Notes: generated from the letters alone by a model not told the origin. Positions 14,891-23,449 are shown, counted from the first letter of the stretch. The stretch: 47,201 nt of DNA from Janthinobacterium sp. ROICE36 (GCF_002869965.1 NZ_PEBS01000046.1:1-47201); one strand, 5' to 3'. Numbers and translations: made by a program.

Positions 14891-16336
14891 TCATTTCAGC
14901 TCGAAACCATGGGCCGCGCGCAGCGGCGGCACGGACGGCGGCGCCAGCGTGCCTTCCATCTTGCCGCCCAACATCAAGTCCGTGCGCGAGGGGGGCGCCA
15001 GCTGCGCCGTCGGCAGCACGGCGTCGGCCGGCAAGGGTTTCACCAGGTGCGCGGTAATGACGAACAGCAATTCCGTGCGGTCATGCTGGAAATCCGTGCT
15101 GCGAAACAGCGCGCCCAGGATGGGCACTTCGCTGAACCAGGGCACGCCCGTGATATTGCTCACCTGGTTATTCTTGATCAAGCCGCCGATGGCGTAGCTC
15201 TGGCCGTCGTACAGCTGCACCGTGGTCGAGGCGCGCCGCGTGGTGATGACGGGCAGGATCGAGCGGCCGCTGACACCGGCGGCGGAAATGCCCACACCCT
15301 CGCGCGACAGTTCCGATACTTCCGGCGCCACCTTCAAATTGATGCGTCCGCCCGACAGCACGGTGGGCGTGAAGCGCAGACCGACGCCATACTCGCGCTC
15401 TTCCAGCGTGATCTTGTTGTTGTCCTGACCGACGGGAATGAAGATCTTGCCGCCGGCCAAAAAACTGCCCTCTTGCCCGCTGATCGCCATCACCGTCGGT
15501 TCGGCCAGGATGCGCACCAGGCCATCCTGTTTCTGCGCCTCGATGGTCAGCTGCTGGCCATTCGACTTGCGCACATCGAACACGCCATTGGCCGTGCCAA
15601 TGAGGAAATTCGACAGCAAGGTGGTGGCCCAGCTACCAGACGCAAAACGCAGGGTGGCGCCCACTTCCAGGCGCTCCAGCAGCGACTTCGACACTTCGGC
15701 AATCTGCACGGCCAGCATCACTTGCTGCGGCGCACTGACGTCGAGCATATTGATGACGCGGCTATTCGCGCCACCCGCGCCGCCACCGGGCACGGTGGCC
15801 ACCACCGGCAAGGCAGCGCCATCGGCGGGCCTGGGCAGCGCCAGCGGCGGCGTTGCGCGACGCACATAGGCGTGCGCCAGCTCGACGGCGCGCAGCACGG
15901 CGCCCGCATCCTGCACCGTGCCCGACAGCACCAGGGTATCGGCCACGGCCGTCACGCGGATGGCTTTTTCTTCCGGCATCAGGGCCGCCAGGGTGGCTTG
16001 CAAGCCGGCCGGGTCCATGCTGACGCTGACGTTCACCACGCTGCACACGCCGCTGCGTCCCTGGATGATCATATTCGTGCTGCCCACATCGACACCCACC
16101 AGGTACAGGGTGTCGGGTGCCACCAGCATGGCTTGCAGCACGGCCGGATTGCCGACGCTGCGGGCCAGCACTGCCTCGGGCAGGCGCAGCATGCTCGACT
16201 TGCCCACCTGCAGCTGCAAGTTGCCGGGTGTCGCCGCTTCTCCGCCGCAGCGCGGGCCAGGATCGGCGGCCGCGCCGGCAAGCGGCAACAGCAGGCAGCA
16301 CAGTGTCAGCAGGGCGCGGTTCATGAGGGTGTCCAT
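14891..16336 (-). CDS. cpaC: Tad pilus outer-membrane secretin CpaC/RcpA
   Basis: 481 residues. A signal peptide covers about 1-24 (ALLTLCCLLLPLAGAAA). The pilus-assembly N-terminal domain (GKSSMLRLPEAVLARSVGNP...GVDVGSTNMIIQG) is followed by a BON-like segment (IRVTAVADTLVLSGTVQDAG) and the secretin domain from about 210 to 440 (VMLAVQIAEVSKSLLERLEV, LAEPTVMAISGQEGSFLAGG, GVGLRFTPTVL, GVPWFSEVPILGALFRS). The secretin forms the outer-membrane channel through which the Flp pilus emerges. The start at 16336 is six bases after the cpaB stop; a nearby ATG four codons in is possible. All the hallmark blocks are intact. Confidence 0.95.
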   Translation of the reverse strand: MDTLMNRALLTLCCLLLPLAGAAADPGPRCGGEAATPGNLQLQVGKSSMLRLPEAVLARSVGNPAVLQAMLVAPDTLYLVGVDVGSTNMIIQGRSGVCSVVNVSVSMDPAGLQATLAALMPEEKAIRVTAVADTLVLSGTVQDAGAVLRAVELAHAYVRRATPPLALPRPADGAALPVVATVPGGGAGGANSRVINMLDVSAPQQVMLAVQIAEVSKSLLERLEVGATLRFASGSWATTLLSNFLIGTANGVFDVRKSNGQQLTIEAQKQDGLVRILAEPTVMAISGQEGSFLAGGKIFIPVGQDNNKITLEEREYGVGLRFTPTVLSGGRINLKVAPEVSELSREGVGISAAGVSGRSILPVITTRRASTTVQLYDGQSYAIGGLIKNNQVSNITGVPWFSEVPILGALFRSTDFQHDRTELLFVITAHLVKPLPADAVLPTAQLAPPSRTDLMLGGKMEGTLAPPSVPPLRAAHGFELK

Positions 16337-16342
16337 GGTTGG

Positions 16343-17200
16343 CTAAAAACATTCGCGCGACTGGCGCGTCCCGTCGATGACGCCGCTGCACTGGCGCAGC
16401 GGCTCCGGCGGCGCCTTGGCCACGCGTACGGGACGCTGCGCCACGGCCAGCACGGGCGCGGCGGCAGGAGCGGGCTCGTCGGCTTCGTGCGGTCCGCCCA
16501 GCAAGGTCAGCTTGGTGGCGCCCGCCGTCACGCCCGGTTGCGGGTCGACCTGGTTGCGCAGCACCAGCGACAAGCTACCCACGCTGCGCGCCAGGTCCAG
16601 GTTTTCCGCCTGTTCCGGCGTCACTTCCAGGGTCACCGCATTGACCACGCGCGGCTTGGTCTCGTCACGTCCCACTTCCTGCGCCACGGCCAGCACCAGG
16701 ATGCGTTCGAGGACGATCTTGGAAATGTTGCGGCTTTGCGGAAACGCGCGGTCGCCGGCATCCTGCTGGGTACTCACGATGATGTCGACATAGTTGCCCG
16801 GCAAGGCAAAGCCGGCCACGCCGATCACATCGTTGACGCGCACGGTGATGGCGCGCCGCCCTTCCGTGATCAGGGCCGACAGGCCGCCCAGGGTGCCCAC
16901 CGGCGCCAGCTTGGCTTCGCTCAGCGGCTCGCCGCGCAGCACGCTGGTTTTCAGCACCCGTCCCGCCAATGTCGCCGGGTCTTGCAGCGCGCCTTGCGGC
17001 AAGCTTTCCGCCGGCCATACGGCCAGGCGCAGCATCTCGGGCGTCAGGCGCTGGCCCAGGTTGACATCGCTGGCGGCGACGACGATCTTGCCCTTGCCGG
17101 CCGGTGTCTGGCGCAGCAGCCAGTGCGAGGCCAGCAATACGGCCAGCAGGCCCAGCACGACCGCCAGGCCCATCATCAAAAGGGCGCGCCGGTTTTTCAT
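16343..17200 (-). CDS. cpaB: Flp pilus assembly protein CpaB/RcpC
   Basis: 285 residues; the start ATG at 17200 overlaps the stop of the upstream ATPase gene (ATGA). An N-terminal transmembrane anchor (LLMMGLAVVLGLLAVLLASHW) is followed by a SAF domain (IVVAASDVNLGQRLTPEMLRLAVWP, about 39-100) and the conserved RAITVRVNDVIGVAGFALPGNYVDII block. CpaB is a periplasmic partner of the secretin, possibly touching peptidoglycan through the SAF domain. The C-terminal 60 residues are Ala/Pro-rich and end in a short cysteine-containing tail (QCSGVIDGTRQSRECF). It is translated in series with the extra ATPase and the secretin. Confidence 0.92.
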   Translation of the reverse strand: MKNRRALLMMGLAVVLGLLAVLLASHWLLRQTPAGKGKIVVAASDVNLGQRLTPEMLRLAVWPAESLPQGALQDPATLAGRVLKTSVLRGEPLSEAKLAPVGTLGGLSALITEGRRAITVRVNDVIGVAGFALPGNYVDIIVSTQQDAGDRAFPQSRNISKIVLERILVLAVAQEVGRDETKPRVVNAVTLEVTPEQAENLDLARSVGSLSLVLRNQVDPQPGVTAGATKLTLLGGPHEADEPAPAAAPVLAVAQRPVRVAKAPPEPLRQCSGVIDGTRQSRECF

Positions 17201-18570
17201 GCGATGCGCTCGCACAGGCTGGCGGCCGGCATGTCGCAGCTGGCAAACAGGCTGCTCCAGGCCTGCTCCAGGGCGACCACCGTCAGGCGCGCTTCGCAGC
17301 CGGAAAAACCGGCAAAGTCGCCTATGCGCGCCAGCAATTCCTGCGGATAGCTGGCCAGCAAGGGCCGTCCCTGCGCGCCATGCAGCTGCAGCAGGTGGTT
17401 CAGGGCCAGTTCATCGATGGCCATGCCGGCCAGGCGGCATTGCTGGCGGAACAGGGCACGATAGGCGCTCTCGGCCAGCGGCCCCACCTGTACCTTGTAG
17501 CCGATGCGGCGCAGCATGGCAGGATCGAACAGCTCGCCCGGCCGCACATTCGTGGCCAGCACCAGGGCGTTGTCGAACGGCACGCTGATCTGCACGCCGC
17601 CGGGCAGGCCCAGCTGGTCGCAGCCGCGCGCCAGCGGCTGCATCAGCCGCGTCAGCAGCGCTTGCGCGCCCAGGCGCTGGTGGCCCAGGTCGTCGATGAT
17701 CAGCATGCCGTTATTGGCCCGCACATGGGGCGGCGCCTGGTAGCAGCCGCCGCTGGCGTCATGGCGCAGCTCCAGCATGCCCGCGTCGAGCTCGGCGCCC
17801 ACATGGATCACGGGACGCTGGCACAGCACCCAGCGGATGTCGGTGCTGCGCCGCTCCAGCGCCTGACGCGCATGGCTGACATGCTGCGGCGCGGGCGGCA
17901 GGTGCTGGGCCGGATCGTACCATTGAATGATGTCCTGGCCGACAAGGATGGCGTACGGCACGGCGACCAGTCCGTGCAGCAATTGGCCCAGTTGCAGCGC
18001 CAGGGTCGACTTGCCGCTGCCGGGCGGACCGTACAGCAGCAGCGAGCGCCCCGAATGCAGGGCCGCGCCCACCACGTCGAGCATGCCCGGCCCCGCATGG
18101 GCACTGCCCAGCACGGCGGCCAGGTCATCGCTGCCGACGCGCGGTTCCTGCGCCAGCCACGACTGGCGCGCCACCATGGCGCGGTACGCTTCCAGGGTGA
18201 CGGGGGCGGCGCCAATATACGCGCAGCGCTCAAGGAAGGCGCTGGCGCGCTGCTTGCCGGCCCCCGTCAGCTGGTATTGCACGTCGATATCGGATTCGCC
18301 GCGCCAGGCCACTTCGGCCATCTGCTCGGCCACCATGAAATCTAGCACTTCGCGCAAGACATTGAGCGACAGGCGCAGGCGCGTCGTCAGTGCGGACAGG
18401 TGCGTCTTGCCGCCCACATACATCAGCTTGGCGATCAGTTCGACCACCAGCGGCCGCTCCAGGCCCGTTTCGCGCAAGCTTTTCGGCTGCGGCGGCAAGG
18501 GCGGCATCAGGTTCGCGTCGGCGGGGCGCGGCGCACTCTCGGTGCTCATGGAATAGTCGACCTCGGTCAT
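17197..18570 (-). CDS. AAA+ ATPase with N-terminal winged-helix-like domain, in the tad operon
   Basis: 457 residues. After a Pro-rich start, about 38-105 looks like a winged helix (VVELIAKLMYVGGKTHLSALTTRL). The P-loop domain has Walker A GPPGSGKS at 181-188, Walker B MLIIDD at 289-294, a sensor-1-like LVLATN block and a GYKVQVGPL segment before a helical C-terminal domain. It is cytoplasmic, with no membrane segment. The start has GGAG upstream; an ATG 21 bases in is possible. It overlaps cpaB by ATGA, so it is translated together with the pilus genes, yet it is not TadA or TadZ and not part of the textbook tad gene set. It could be a regulatory or remodelling ATPase of the Tad system. Domain assignment is firm; function is inferred from position. 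Confidence 0.85.
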   Translation of the reverse strand: MTEVDYSMSTESAPRPADANLMPPLPPQPKSLRETGLERPLVVELIAKLMYVGGKTHLSALTTRLRLSLNVLREVLDFMVAEQMAEVAWRGESDIDVQYQLTGAGKQRASAFLERCAYIGAAPVTLEAYRAMVARQSWLAQEPRVGSDDLAAVLGSAHAGPGMLDVVGAALHSGRSLLLYGPPGSGKSTLALQLGQLLHGLVAVPYAILVGQDIIQWYDPAQHLPPAPQHVSHARQALERRSTDIRWVLCQRPVIHVGAELDAGMLELRHDASGGCYQAPPHVRANNGMLIIDDLGHQRLGAQALLTRLMQPLARGCDQLGLPGGVQISVPFDNALVLATNVRPGELFDPAMLRRIGYKVQVGPLAESAYRALFRQQCRLAGMAIDELALNHLLQLHGAQGRPLLASYPQELLARIGDFAGFSGCEARLTVVALEQAWSSLFASCDMPAASLCERIA

Positions 18571-18663
18571 CCTGTGTCTCCAAGCCGGTTAAGACTGCAT
18601 TGAACAGAATTCATTCTAGCCAGCGGAAACTGGCGCCCATTGATTCAGAGCAATGAATAACAA

Positions 18664-19197
18664 TCAGAAATAATGCCGCCCTTGCACCGCCAGGCCGCCC
18701 AAGGCAATGGCCAGTCCGTACGGCATGTTGCCCACGCTGGCGCCGCTGCCCAGTGCGGCGGGCGCCAGGGGAATGCCGGCCATGCGCGCGATCATTGGCC
18801 ACAGCAGCTGGCGCAGATTGCCCAGGCAGGCGCGCCACTTGCCCTGGTACGTGATCATCAGCACGGCCATCAGGCCGCCCAGCACAAAGGTGGCGAAACA
18901 GATCTGCAGCACGGACCAAGGACCGGCAAAGGCACCCACCATGGCGATCAGCTTGACGTCGCCGGCGGCCATGCCGCGCAGCACGTATAAAGGCAGAAAC
19001 AGGAAGAAGCCCGTCGCCATGCCGCCCAGCCACAACGATGGCACGCTTTGCGGCCACAGCCACAGGTGCAAGGCCAGCGCGGCGAGGATGCCGGACAGCA
19101 CCAAACCATTCGGTATCTTGCGGCGTATCAAATCACTGACGGCGGCCCCCGTCACAAAGCACAACAACAGCAGGTCGCACAAGGCAAATGCAGGCAT
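18664..19197 (-). CDS. tadV: Prepilin peptidase TadV/CpaA
   Basis: 177 residues from ATG at 19197, chosen for the strong AGGAGG upstream (an in-frame longer start lacks one). It is an A24-type aspartic prepilin peptidase of the inner membrane: about six hydrophobic segments, the first catalytic aspartate at 22 in SDLIRRKIPN and the second at 80 in AAGDVKLIA. It lacks the N-terminal methyltransferase domain of PilD, as expected for the short TadV/CpaA class. It cleaves the leader from Flp and the TadE/F pseudopilins. It follows flp by 52 bases and precedes the AAA+ ATPase gene by 93 bases; the 93-base gap shows no clear terminator. Confidence 0.93.
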   Translation of the reverse strand: MPAFALCDLLLLCFVTGAAVSDLIRRKIPNGLVLSGILAALALHLWLWPQSVPSLWLGGMATGFFLFLPLYVLRGMAAGDVKLIAMVGAFAGPWSVLQICFATFVLGGLMAVLMITYQGKWRACLGNLRQLLWPMIARMAGIPLAPAALGSGASVGNMPYGLAIALGGLAVQGRHYF

Positions 19198-19249
19198 GGC
19201 ACACCTCCTGAAAAAACCCGCCACCGGCCGGCCAGCGACGGGCACCCGC

Positions 19250-19432
19250 TTAGGGCGTCAACACCAGGTTCGAGGAAATGTCGGTGAGGACGGCCAGCAA
19301 GTTGGTCTTGATCAGCAAGAAACCGGCCGTGATGGCGGTAGCCATCAAGGCCGCAATCAAGCCGTATTCGATTGCCGTAATGCCATCCTCATCATTGACA
19401 AACTGCTGTACTGCCGACAGGAAGGTACGCAT
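19250..19432 (-). CDS. flp: Flp/Fap type IVb major pilin
   Basis: 60 residues, the usual Flp prepilin size. A 17-residue leader ends in glycine (VNDEDG), the cleavage point, and the mature protein starts ITAIEYGLIAALMATAI with the Glu-Tyr pair at +5/+6 that defines Flp pilins, followed by a hydrophobic helix and a short polar tail (TDISSNLVLTP). The start at 19432 is chosen for the GGGAG upstream; the longer open frame has no pilin-like sequence. It is the first gene of the 13-kb tad operon, so its upstream region, shared with the divergent cyclase gene, should contain the main promoter. Confidence 0.95.
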   Translation of the reverse strand: MRTFLSAVQQFVNDEDGITAIEYGLIAALMATAITAGFLLIKTNLLAVLTDISSNLVLTP

Positions 19433-19680
19433 GACAAGCTCCCAAAAGTGAATCACAAGTCCCTGGCACAATCGGGTGTGAAACAATGCCCATACCTGCT
19501 AATATGTTTCCTGCCGTAAATTTCTGCGCCATTGCATTGACTATAAAGTGTCTACGTTTTGGCAAATTGACGCTCCACAAGTTTCCGCACGGAAATTATC
19601 AAACCTTGTTGAAATGACGGCTGAAGCAAACAAATGTTGCGATCAGGATTGAAAGCCTTCGTCAACGCAAGTTTTTTGCA

Positions 19681-19743
19681 ATGCAGTGCATGAATCTCAT
19701 GTATTTACATGAAATATTGCATACGTTAATTGCCTATTAGGCA
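19681..19743. promoter_or_regulatory. Cluster of three palindromes between flp and the cyclase gene
   Basis: The 474-base gap 19433-19906 is AT-rich. It contains ATGCAGTGCAT (19681-19691), TCATGTATTTACATGA (19697-19712, a perfect 16-base inverted repeat) and TGCCTATTAGGCA (19731-19743). No gene is supported here. Closely spaced dyads between divergent genes are typical operator sites; which protein binds is unknown. I could not assign a confident -35/-10 pair to either gene. Confidence 0.5.
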
Positions 19744-19906
19744 AAAAGACATTATCCTGCTTAGCTCTTCTTTGGAACGGCCTCTCGCCCTGCGGTACAG
19801 AGCGTCATGCCACCAAATAAATCTTGGCTTCTTGTAGACGGACGCGAATTGCTTGACGCAATGTTGGTATGAAGAATCTTGTGTGACTACTTTCCAGAGA
19901 TCGACA

Positions 19907-20953
19907 ATGGATTCCCTACTGAAACACATGGTGGACATGACGGGGCACCGCGACCACACGATGCTCGACATCTCCGTGATCTCGGCAGTTCAAGAACTCG
20001 CTGCCGCGTCGCAGACCCGTGTGCTGGCACTGACCACCGTGCGTGGCCAGGTGTTCGTGCGGTCGCGGGCCATCATCGTGGCGGGCAGCGTGGCCCGCAT
20101 GGAAGACAATCCCGACCCGGCGCTGCCGGGTGAACCGCTGTCGGACTATCCGGCGCTGGCCGCCTGCATCGCGCGCCATGAAGCGAGCGCCGATACCCTG
20201 TGCGCCGACGGCCGCCACCTGCTGTGGCTACCCATCTGGATCGGCGACCAGGTCACCACCTGCCTGGAAATCACCAACCCCACGCCGTACACGGGCGCCA
20301 CCATCCAGGTGATCGGCGGCATCGTCAGCGTGTACCGCAATTTCCAGAACCTGCTCGACTACAGCGAACGCGATTCGCTCACCGGCTTGTTGAATCGCAA
20401 GACCTTCGACGACCAGCTGGCAAAAATCCTGCATAGCCGCGGCGAACCGGAAGCAGACAAGCCGCGCCTCATCGATGAAGAACGGCGCCACCATACGGAC
20501 ACGGAACGGCAATGGCTGGCCGTGATCGACGTCGATCATTTCAAATTGGTCAACGATAAATTCGGCCACCTGTATGGCGATGAAGTGCTGATCCTGATCG
20601 CCAACCAGCTGCAATCGTCGTTCCGCGCGCAAGACCGTATCTTCCGCTTCGGCGGCGAGGAATTCGTCGTGCTGCTGCGCTCGATCACCCTGAAAAATGC
20701 GCAGAAAATCATCGACCGCTTCCGCACCAATGTCGAGGCGCATGACTTCCCGCAAGTGGGCAGGGTCACCGTCAGCGTGGGCTTCGTCAGCATCAACGCC
20801 TACGAGGCGCCCGTCATCATCCTGGGCCGTGCCGACCAGGCCTTGTATTACGCCAAGAGCCATGGCCGCAACCTGGCTTGCCATTACGACGAGCTGGTAG
20901 CGAAAGGTTTATTAACGACCATCGCCTCGAACGATACCGCAGAATTTTTCTAG
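19907..20953 (+). CDS. Diguanylate cyclase (GGDEF domain) with GAF-like sensor
   Basis: 348 residues from ATG at 19907; the longer open frame has no family-like sequence. The N-terminal 1-145 looks like a GAF-type sensor domain without membrane segments. The GGDEF domain covers about 160-330: RDSLTGLLNRKTFD, AVIDVDHFKLVNDKFGHLYGDEVL and the active-site GGEEF at 249-253. An RxxD inhibitory site (RAQD, 240-243) lies exactly five residues before it, so product inhibition by c-di-GMP is likely. It makes c-di-GMP from two GTP. It is divergent from the tad operon and its stop overlaps that of the convergent HD-GYP gene. The ribosome binding site is weak. Confidence 0.93.
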   Translation: MDSLLKHMVDMTGHRDHTMLDISVISAVQELAAASQTRVLALTTVRGQVFVRSRAIIVAGSVARMEDNPDPALPGEPLSDYPALAACIARHEASADTLCADGRHLLWLPIWIGDQVTTCLEITNPTPYTGATIQVIGGIVSVYRNFQNLLDYSERDSLTGLLNRKTFDDQLAKILHSRGEPEADKPRLIDEERRHHTDTERQWLAVIDVDHFKLVNDKFGHLYGDEVLILIANQLQSSFRAQDRIFRFGGEEFVVLLRSITLKNAQKIIDRFRTNVEAHDFPQVGRVTVSVGFVSINAYEAPVIILGRADQALYYAKSHGRNLACHYDELVAKGLLTTIASNDTAEFF

Positions 20954-22176
20954 GCATCCGCCAGCGATAAAAAGCGCATGGGATCAACCTGCCACTTGGC
21001 AGCGGACTCATGGCCGACGATCTTGTCGCCGCCGCCGAAGCCGAAGCCGCGCGACAGGTCGACTGTCTCGGGCTTGATGTAGGCATTGCTCTTCGTACTG
21101 AAAAATACATTCACCTTCGGCGCCAGCAGATTGCTCTCGTGCGCCTCGATGACGACGGCCAGGCGGCCCGATTCCAGCATCACCATGGTGCCGACCGGAT
21201 AGATCCCCACGCAGCGCATGAAATCCTGCGCAAACACGGGATTGAAATGGAATTTGCTCCACTCATAAATCTTGCGCAAGGCTTCGGCGGCGGCGATGCC
21301 CTTGTGATAGCTGCGGTCGGACGTCAGCGCGTCATACACGTCGACAATGGCGGCCATCTGCGCCAGCTCGCTGATGGCGTCACCGGCCAGCTGGTCCGGG
21401 TAGCCGCTGCCGTCGCGCCGCTCATGGTGGTGCAGGGCGATGTCGAGGGGAATGGCGCCCAGCTCGGGCGAGCGGCGCAAGATATCGTAGCCATCGCGCG
21501 GATGGCGCTTGATCAGGGCAAATTCTTCCGGCGTCAGAGGGCCGGGTTTGTTCAGCACGCTGTCGGGCACCAGCGCCTTGCCCGTGTCGTGCAGCAAGCC
21601 GCCCAGGCCGGCCTGGTGCGTGGTGGCCCCATCGACGCCCCGCGAGCGGCAAAACGCCACCAGCAGCGCGCACACGCTGACGGAATGCAAGAAGGTGTAA
21701 TCGTCCTTGTTCTTGATGCGCAACAAGCCGACGAGGGCGCCGGGATTGCGCAAGATCGATTCGGTGATATCTTGCACCGTGTGCTGCACGCGGTCGATCT
21801 CGGCGGCCTTGCCCAGGCGCACATCGGCCATCACCGTGCGCACCAGACTCGATGCCTGCTGCCGCACCTGCGTGGCGCGCGCCAGTTCCATGCCCAGCGA
21901 CACGCGCGTGACTACCTGCGGCGGGGTGGCGATCTGCACCAGTTCGCGTTCCGTATCGGCCTGCGCCTGCGCCACCGTGGGCGCATCCTGCACATCGAGG
22001 CCCTTGCCGCTGTCGATCACCACGTCATGGATGCCGGCCTGCAAGATCTTGCGGATTTCATCATCGCTGCGCAACAGAAAACGATTGCGCACGAACGGAT
22101 GCGTCATCCAGTCGCAGCTGAGGTCATGGACGTACATGCCCACTTTTAATTGAGACGAATCAACTTTCTTGAGCAT
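20950..22176 (-). CDS. HD-GYP domain c-di-GMP phosphodiesterase
   Basis: 408 residues from ATG at 22176 (a TTG further upstream is possible). The N-terminal 1-130 is a DUF3391-type domain (LKKVDSSQLKVGMYVHDLSCDW). The HD-GYP domain spans about 155-330 with HD at 196-197 in GLLHDTGK, the HHHERRDGSGYP block ending at 260 and DVYDALTSDR later; all metal ligands and the GYP triplet are present. The predicted reaction is hydrolysis of c-di-GMP to GMP via pGpG. No transmembrane segment. It is convergent with the cyclase at 19907-20953, the two stop codons overlapping by four bases, and divergent from the LysR gene. Confidence 0.94.
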   Translation of the reverse strand: MLKKVDSSQLKVGMYVHDLSCDWMTHPFVRNRFLLRSDDEIRKILQAGIHDVVIDSGKGLDVQDAPTVAQAQADTERELVQIATPPQVVTRVSLGMELARATQVRQQASSLVRTVMADVRLGKAAEIDRVQHTVQDITESILRNPGALVGLLRIKNKDDYTFLHSVSVCALLVAFCRSRGVDGATTHQAGLGGLLHDTGKALVPDSVLNKPGPLTPEEFALIKRHPRDGYDILRRSPELGAIPLDIALHHHERRDGSGYPDQLAGDAISELAQMAAIVDVYDALTSDRSYHKGIAAAEALRKIYEWSKFHFNPVFAQDFMRCVGIYPVGTMVMLESGRLAVVIEAHESNLLAPKVNVFFSTKSNAYIKPETVDLSRGFGFGGGDKIVGHESAAKWQVDPMRFLSLADA

Positions 22177-22227
22177 GCTGTCATCCCACAAATACGCGTC
22201 TGGAGCACCGAAGGCGCTAGAATGAGT

Positions 22228-22243
22228 ATAACAAAATTGTTAT
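22228..22243. promoter_or_regulatory. Candidate LysR-type binding site
   Basis: ATAACAAAATTGTTAT has seven-base inverted arms around two central bases, and AGAAT/ATTCT extend the symmetry partly. It lies 70 bases before the LysR start and 50 bases before the divergent HD-GYP start, a normal place for an autoregulatory site. Which gene it controls is inferred. Confidence 0.5.
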
Positions 22244-22313
22244 TCTGCTGGCCGCGTTCGGCGCTGCGGCGCAACATTCTGTTTTTTCCGCTCACCGCAC
22301 CGCTTTGGGACCC

Positions 22314-23255
22314 ATGGAACTGCGCCAATTACGCTACTTTGTTGCCATCGTCGACCACGGCTCGCTGTCGCGCGCGGCCCTGATCCTGCATGTGGCGCAG
22401 CCAGCCCTGACGCAGCAGCTGCGCCAGCTGGAAGAAGAACTGGGCGTGCAGCTGCTGCACCGCTCGGCCCAAGGCGTGCTCAGCACGGACGCGGGCAAGG
22501 TGTTTTACGAACACGCGCAAGCGATCCTGAAACAGGTGACCGACGCCCGCTCGGCCGTCACGCAAAGCGCCACGCGGCCGTCCGGCAATGTCACCCTCGG
22601 CTTGCCGCACAGCATCTCCGGCGCCCTGGCCCTGCCCTTGCTGCTGGCCGCGCGCGAACGCTACCCCGAAATCACCCTGCAGCTGACGGAAGAAATCACG
22701 GGTAACCTGAACGAACAATTGAAATCGGGCCGCATCAACCTGGCTGTGCTGTTCGACGATGGCCAGCTCACGCCCTTTGCCTGCAGCCCGCTGGTGGAAG
22801 AAGAGATGCGTTTTATCTGCCGCAGCGATTCGCCGTTCGCGCCCGCCGGCCATGCCGTGTCGTTCCCGCAGGCACTGAGCGCCACCCTGATCCTGCCGGG
22901 CCTGCAGCATGGCGTGCGTCCGCGCATCGACAGCCGCGCGCGCGAACTGGGCCTGGAGACGGCGAACGTGATCGAGATCAACTCGATCGCCATCCTGAAA
23001 TCGGCCATCCTGGCCGGCATGGGTGCCACCATCTTGCCGGCCGCGCCCCTGCTGGCCGAACTGGACAGCGGCGCCATGCGCAGCTATGCCATCCACAGCC
23101 CCGTGCTGTCGCGCACGGTGGCCCTGTGCGCGTCGAAGAATATTCCCCTGACGAATGCGGGCAACGCCGTAAAAAACCTCGTGCTGCAAGTGGCCGCCGA
23201 GCTGTGCGGCAGCGGGCGCTGGGTGGGGGCGCATGTGCTCTCGCCCATGGCATAA
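22314..23255 (+). CDS. LysR family transcriptional regulator
   Basis: 313 residues from ATG at 22314 (MELRQLRYFVAIVDHGSLSRAA). The winged helix-turn-helix lies at about 2-60, with HVAQPALTQQLRQLEEELGV as the recognition part; the substrate-binding domain spans 90-295 (GNVTLGLPHSISGALALPLL; ILKSAILAGMGATILPA). The N-terminal domain and effector domain resemble the Nac/Cbl type that prefers short-chain effectors. It is followed at 195 bases by the indolepyruvate oxidoreductase gene in the same direction, with a perfect palindrome between, so regulation of that gene by this protein or another is plausible but unproven. Confidence 0.93.
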   Translation: MELRQLRYFVAIVDHGSLSRAALILHVAQPALTQQLRQLEEELGVQLLHRSAQGVLSTDAGKVFYEHAQAILKQVTDARSAVTQSATRPSGNVTLGLPHSISGALALPLLLAARERYPEITLQLTEEITGNLNEQLKSGRINLAVLFDDGQLTPFACSPLVEEEMRFICRSDSPFAPAGHAVSFPQALSATLILPGLQHGVRPRIDSRARELGLETANVIEINSIAILKSAILAGMGATILPAAPLLAELDSGAMRSYAIHSPVLSRTVALCASKNIPLTNAGNAVKNLVLQVAAELCGSGRWVGAHVLSPMA

Positions 23256-23324
23256 GTATTTCTTATACCCCCATCGCCAAAGCGTATTTGCCCACGCTCC
23301 TGTCTCGTTCTACACTGAGTAGAT

Positions 23325-23350
23325 TAACTATTTTAAATTTAAAATAGTTA
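23325..23350. promoter_or_regulatory. 26-bp perfect AT-rich palindrome upstream of the indolepyruvate oxidoreductase gene
   Basis: Each half is TAACTATTTTAAA and its complement, with no spacer and no mismatch. It sits in the 194-base gap between the LysR stop and the oxidoreductase start, about 100 bases before the start. A site of this symmetry is probably an operator for a dimeric regulator; as it is not followed by a T run inside a transcript end, it does not look like a terminator of the LysR gene, though a weak hairpin is possible. Confidence 0.6.
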
Positions 23351-23449
23351 TGTGCCGCCCACACGCGGCCATCCCGTCTGCACAGCGCGCGCCTTACCGG
23401 GCGCCCCCCTTGTACAGCCGTCATCTGAAACACCCTTTTGGAGACAGCC

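Noticed and set aside
14702..17350. Very long open frame on the plus strand, antisense to lipoprotein, secretin and cpaB genes
   Set aside because: High-GC antisense frames are often open. The opposite strand carries well-recognised secretin and CpaB proteins, and this frame has low-complexity His/Gln/Arg-rich sequence.
19440..19600. Sigma-54 or sigma-70 promoter for flp
   Set aside because: I found no pair of boxes at proper spacing; TTGCCA and TATAGT in this area are only 14 bases apart.
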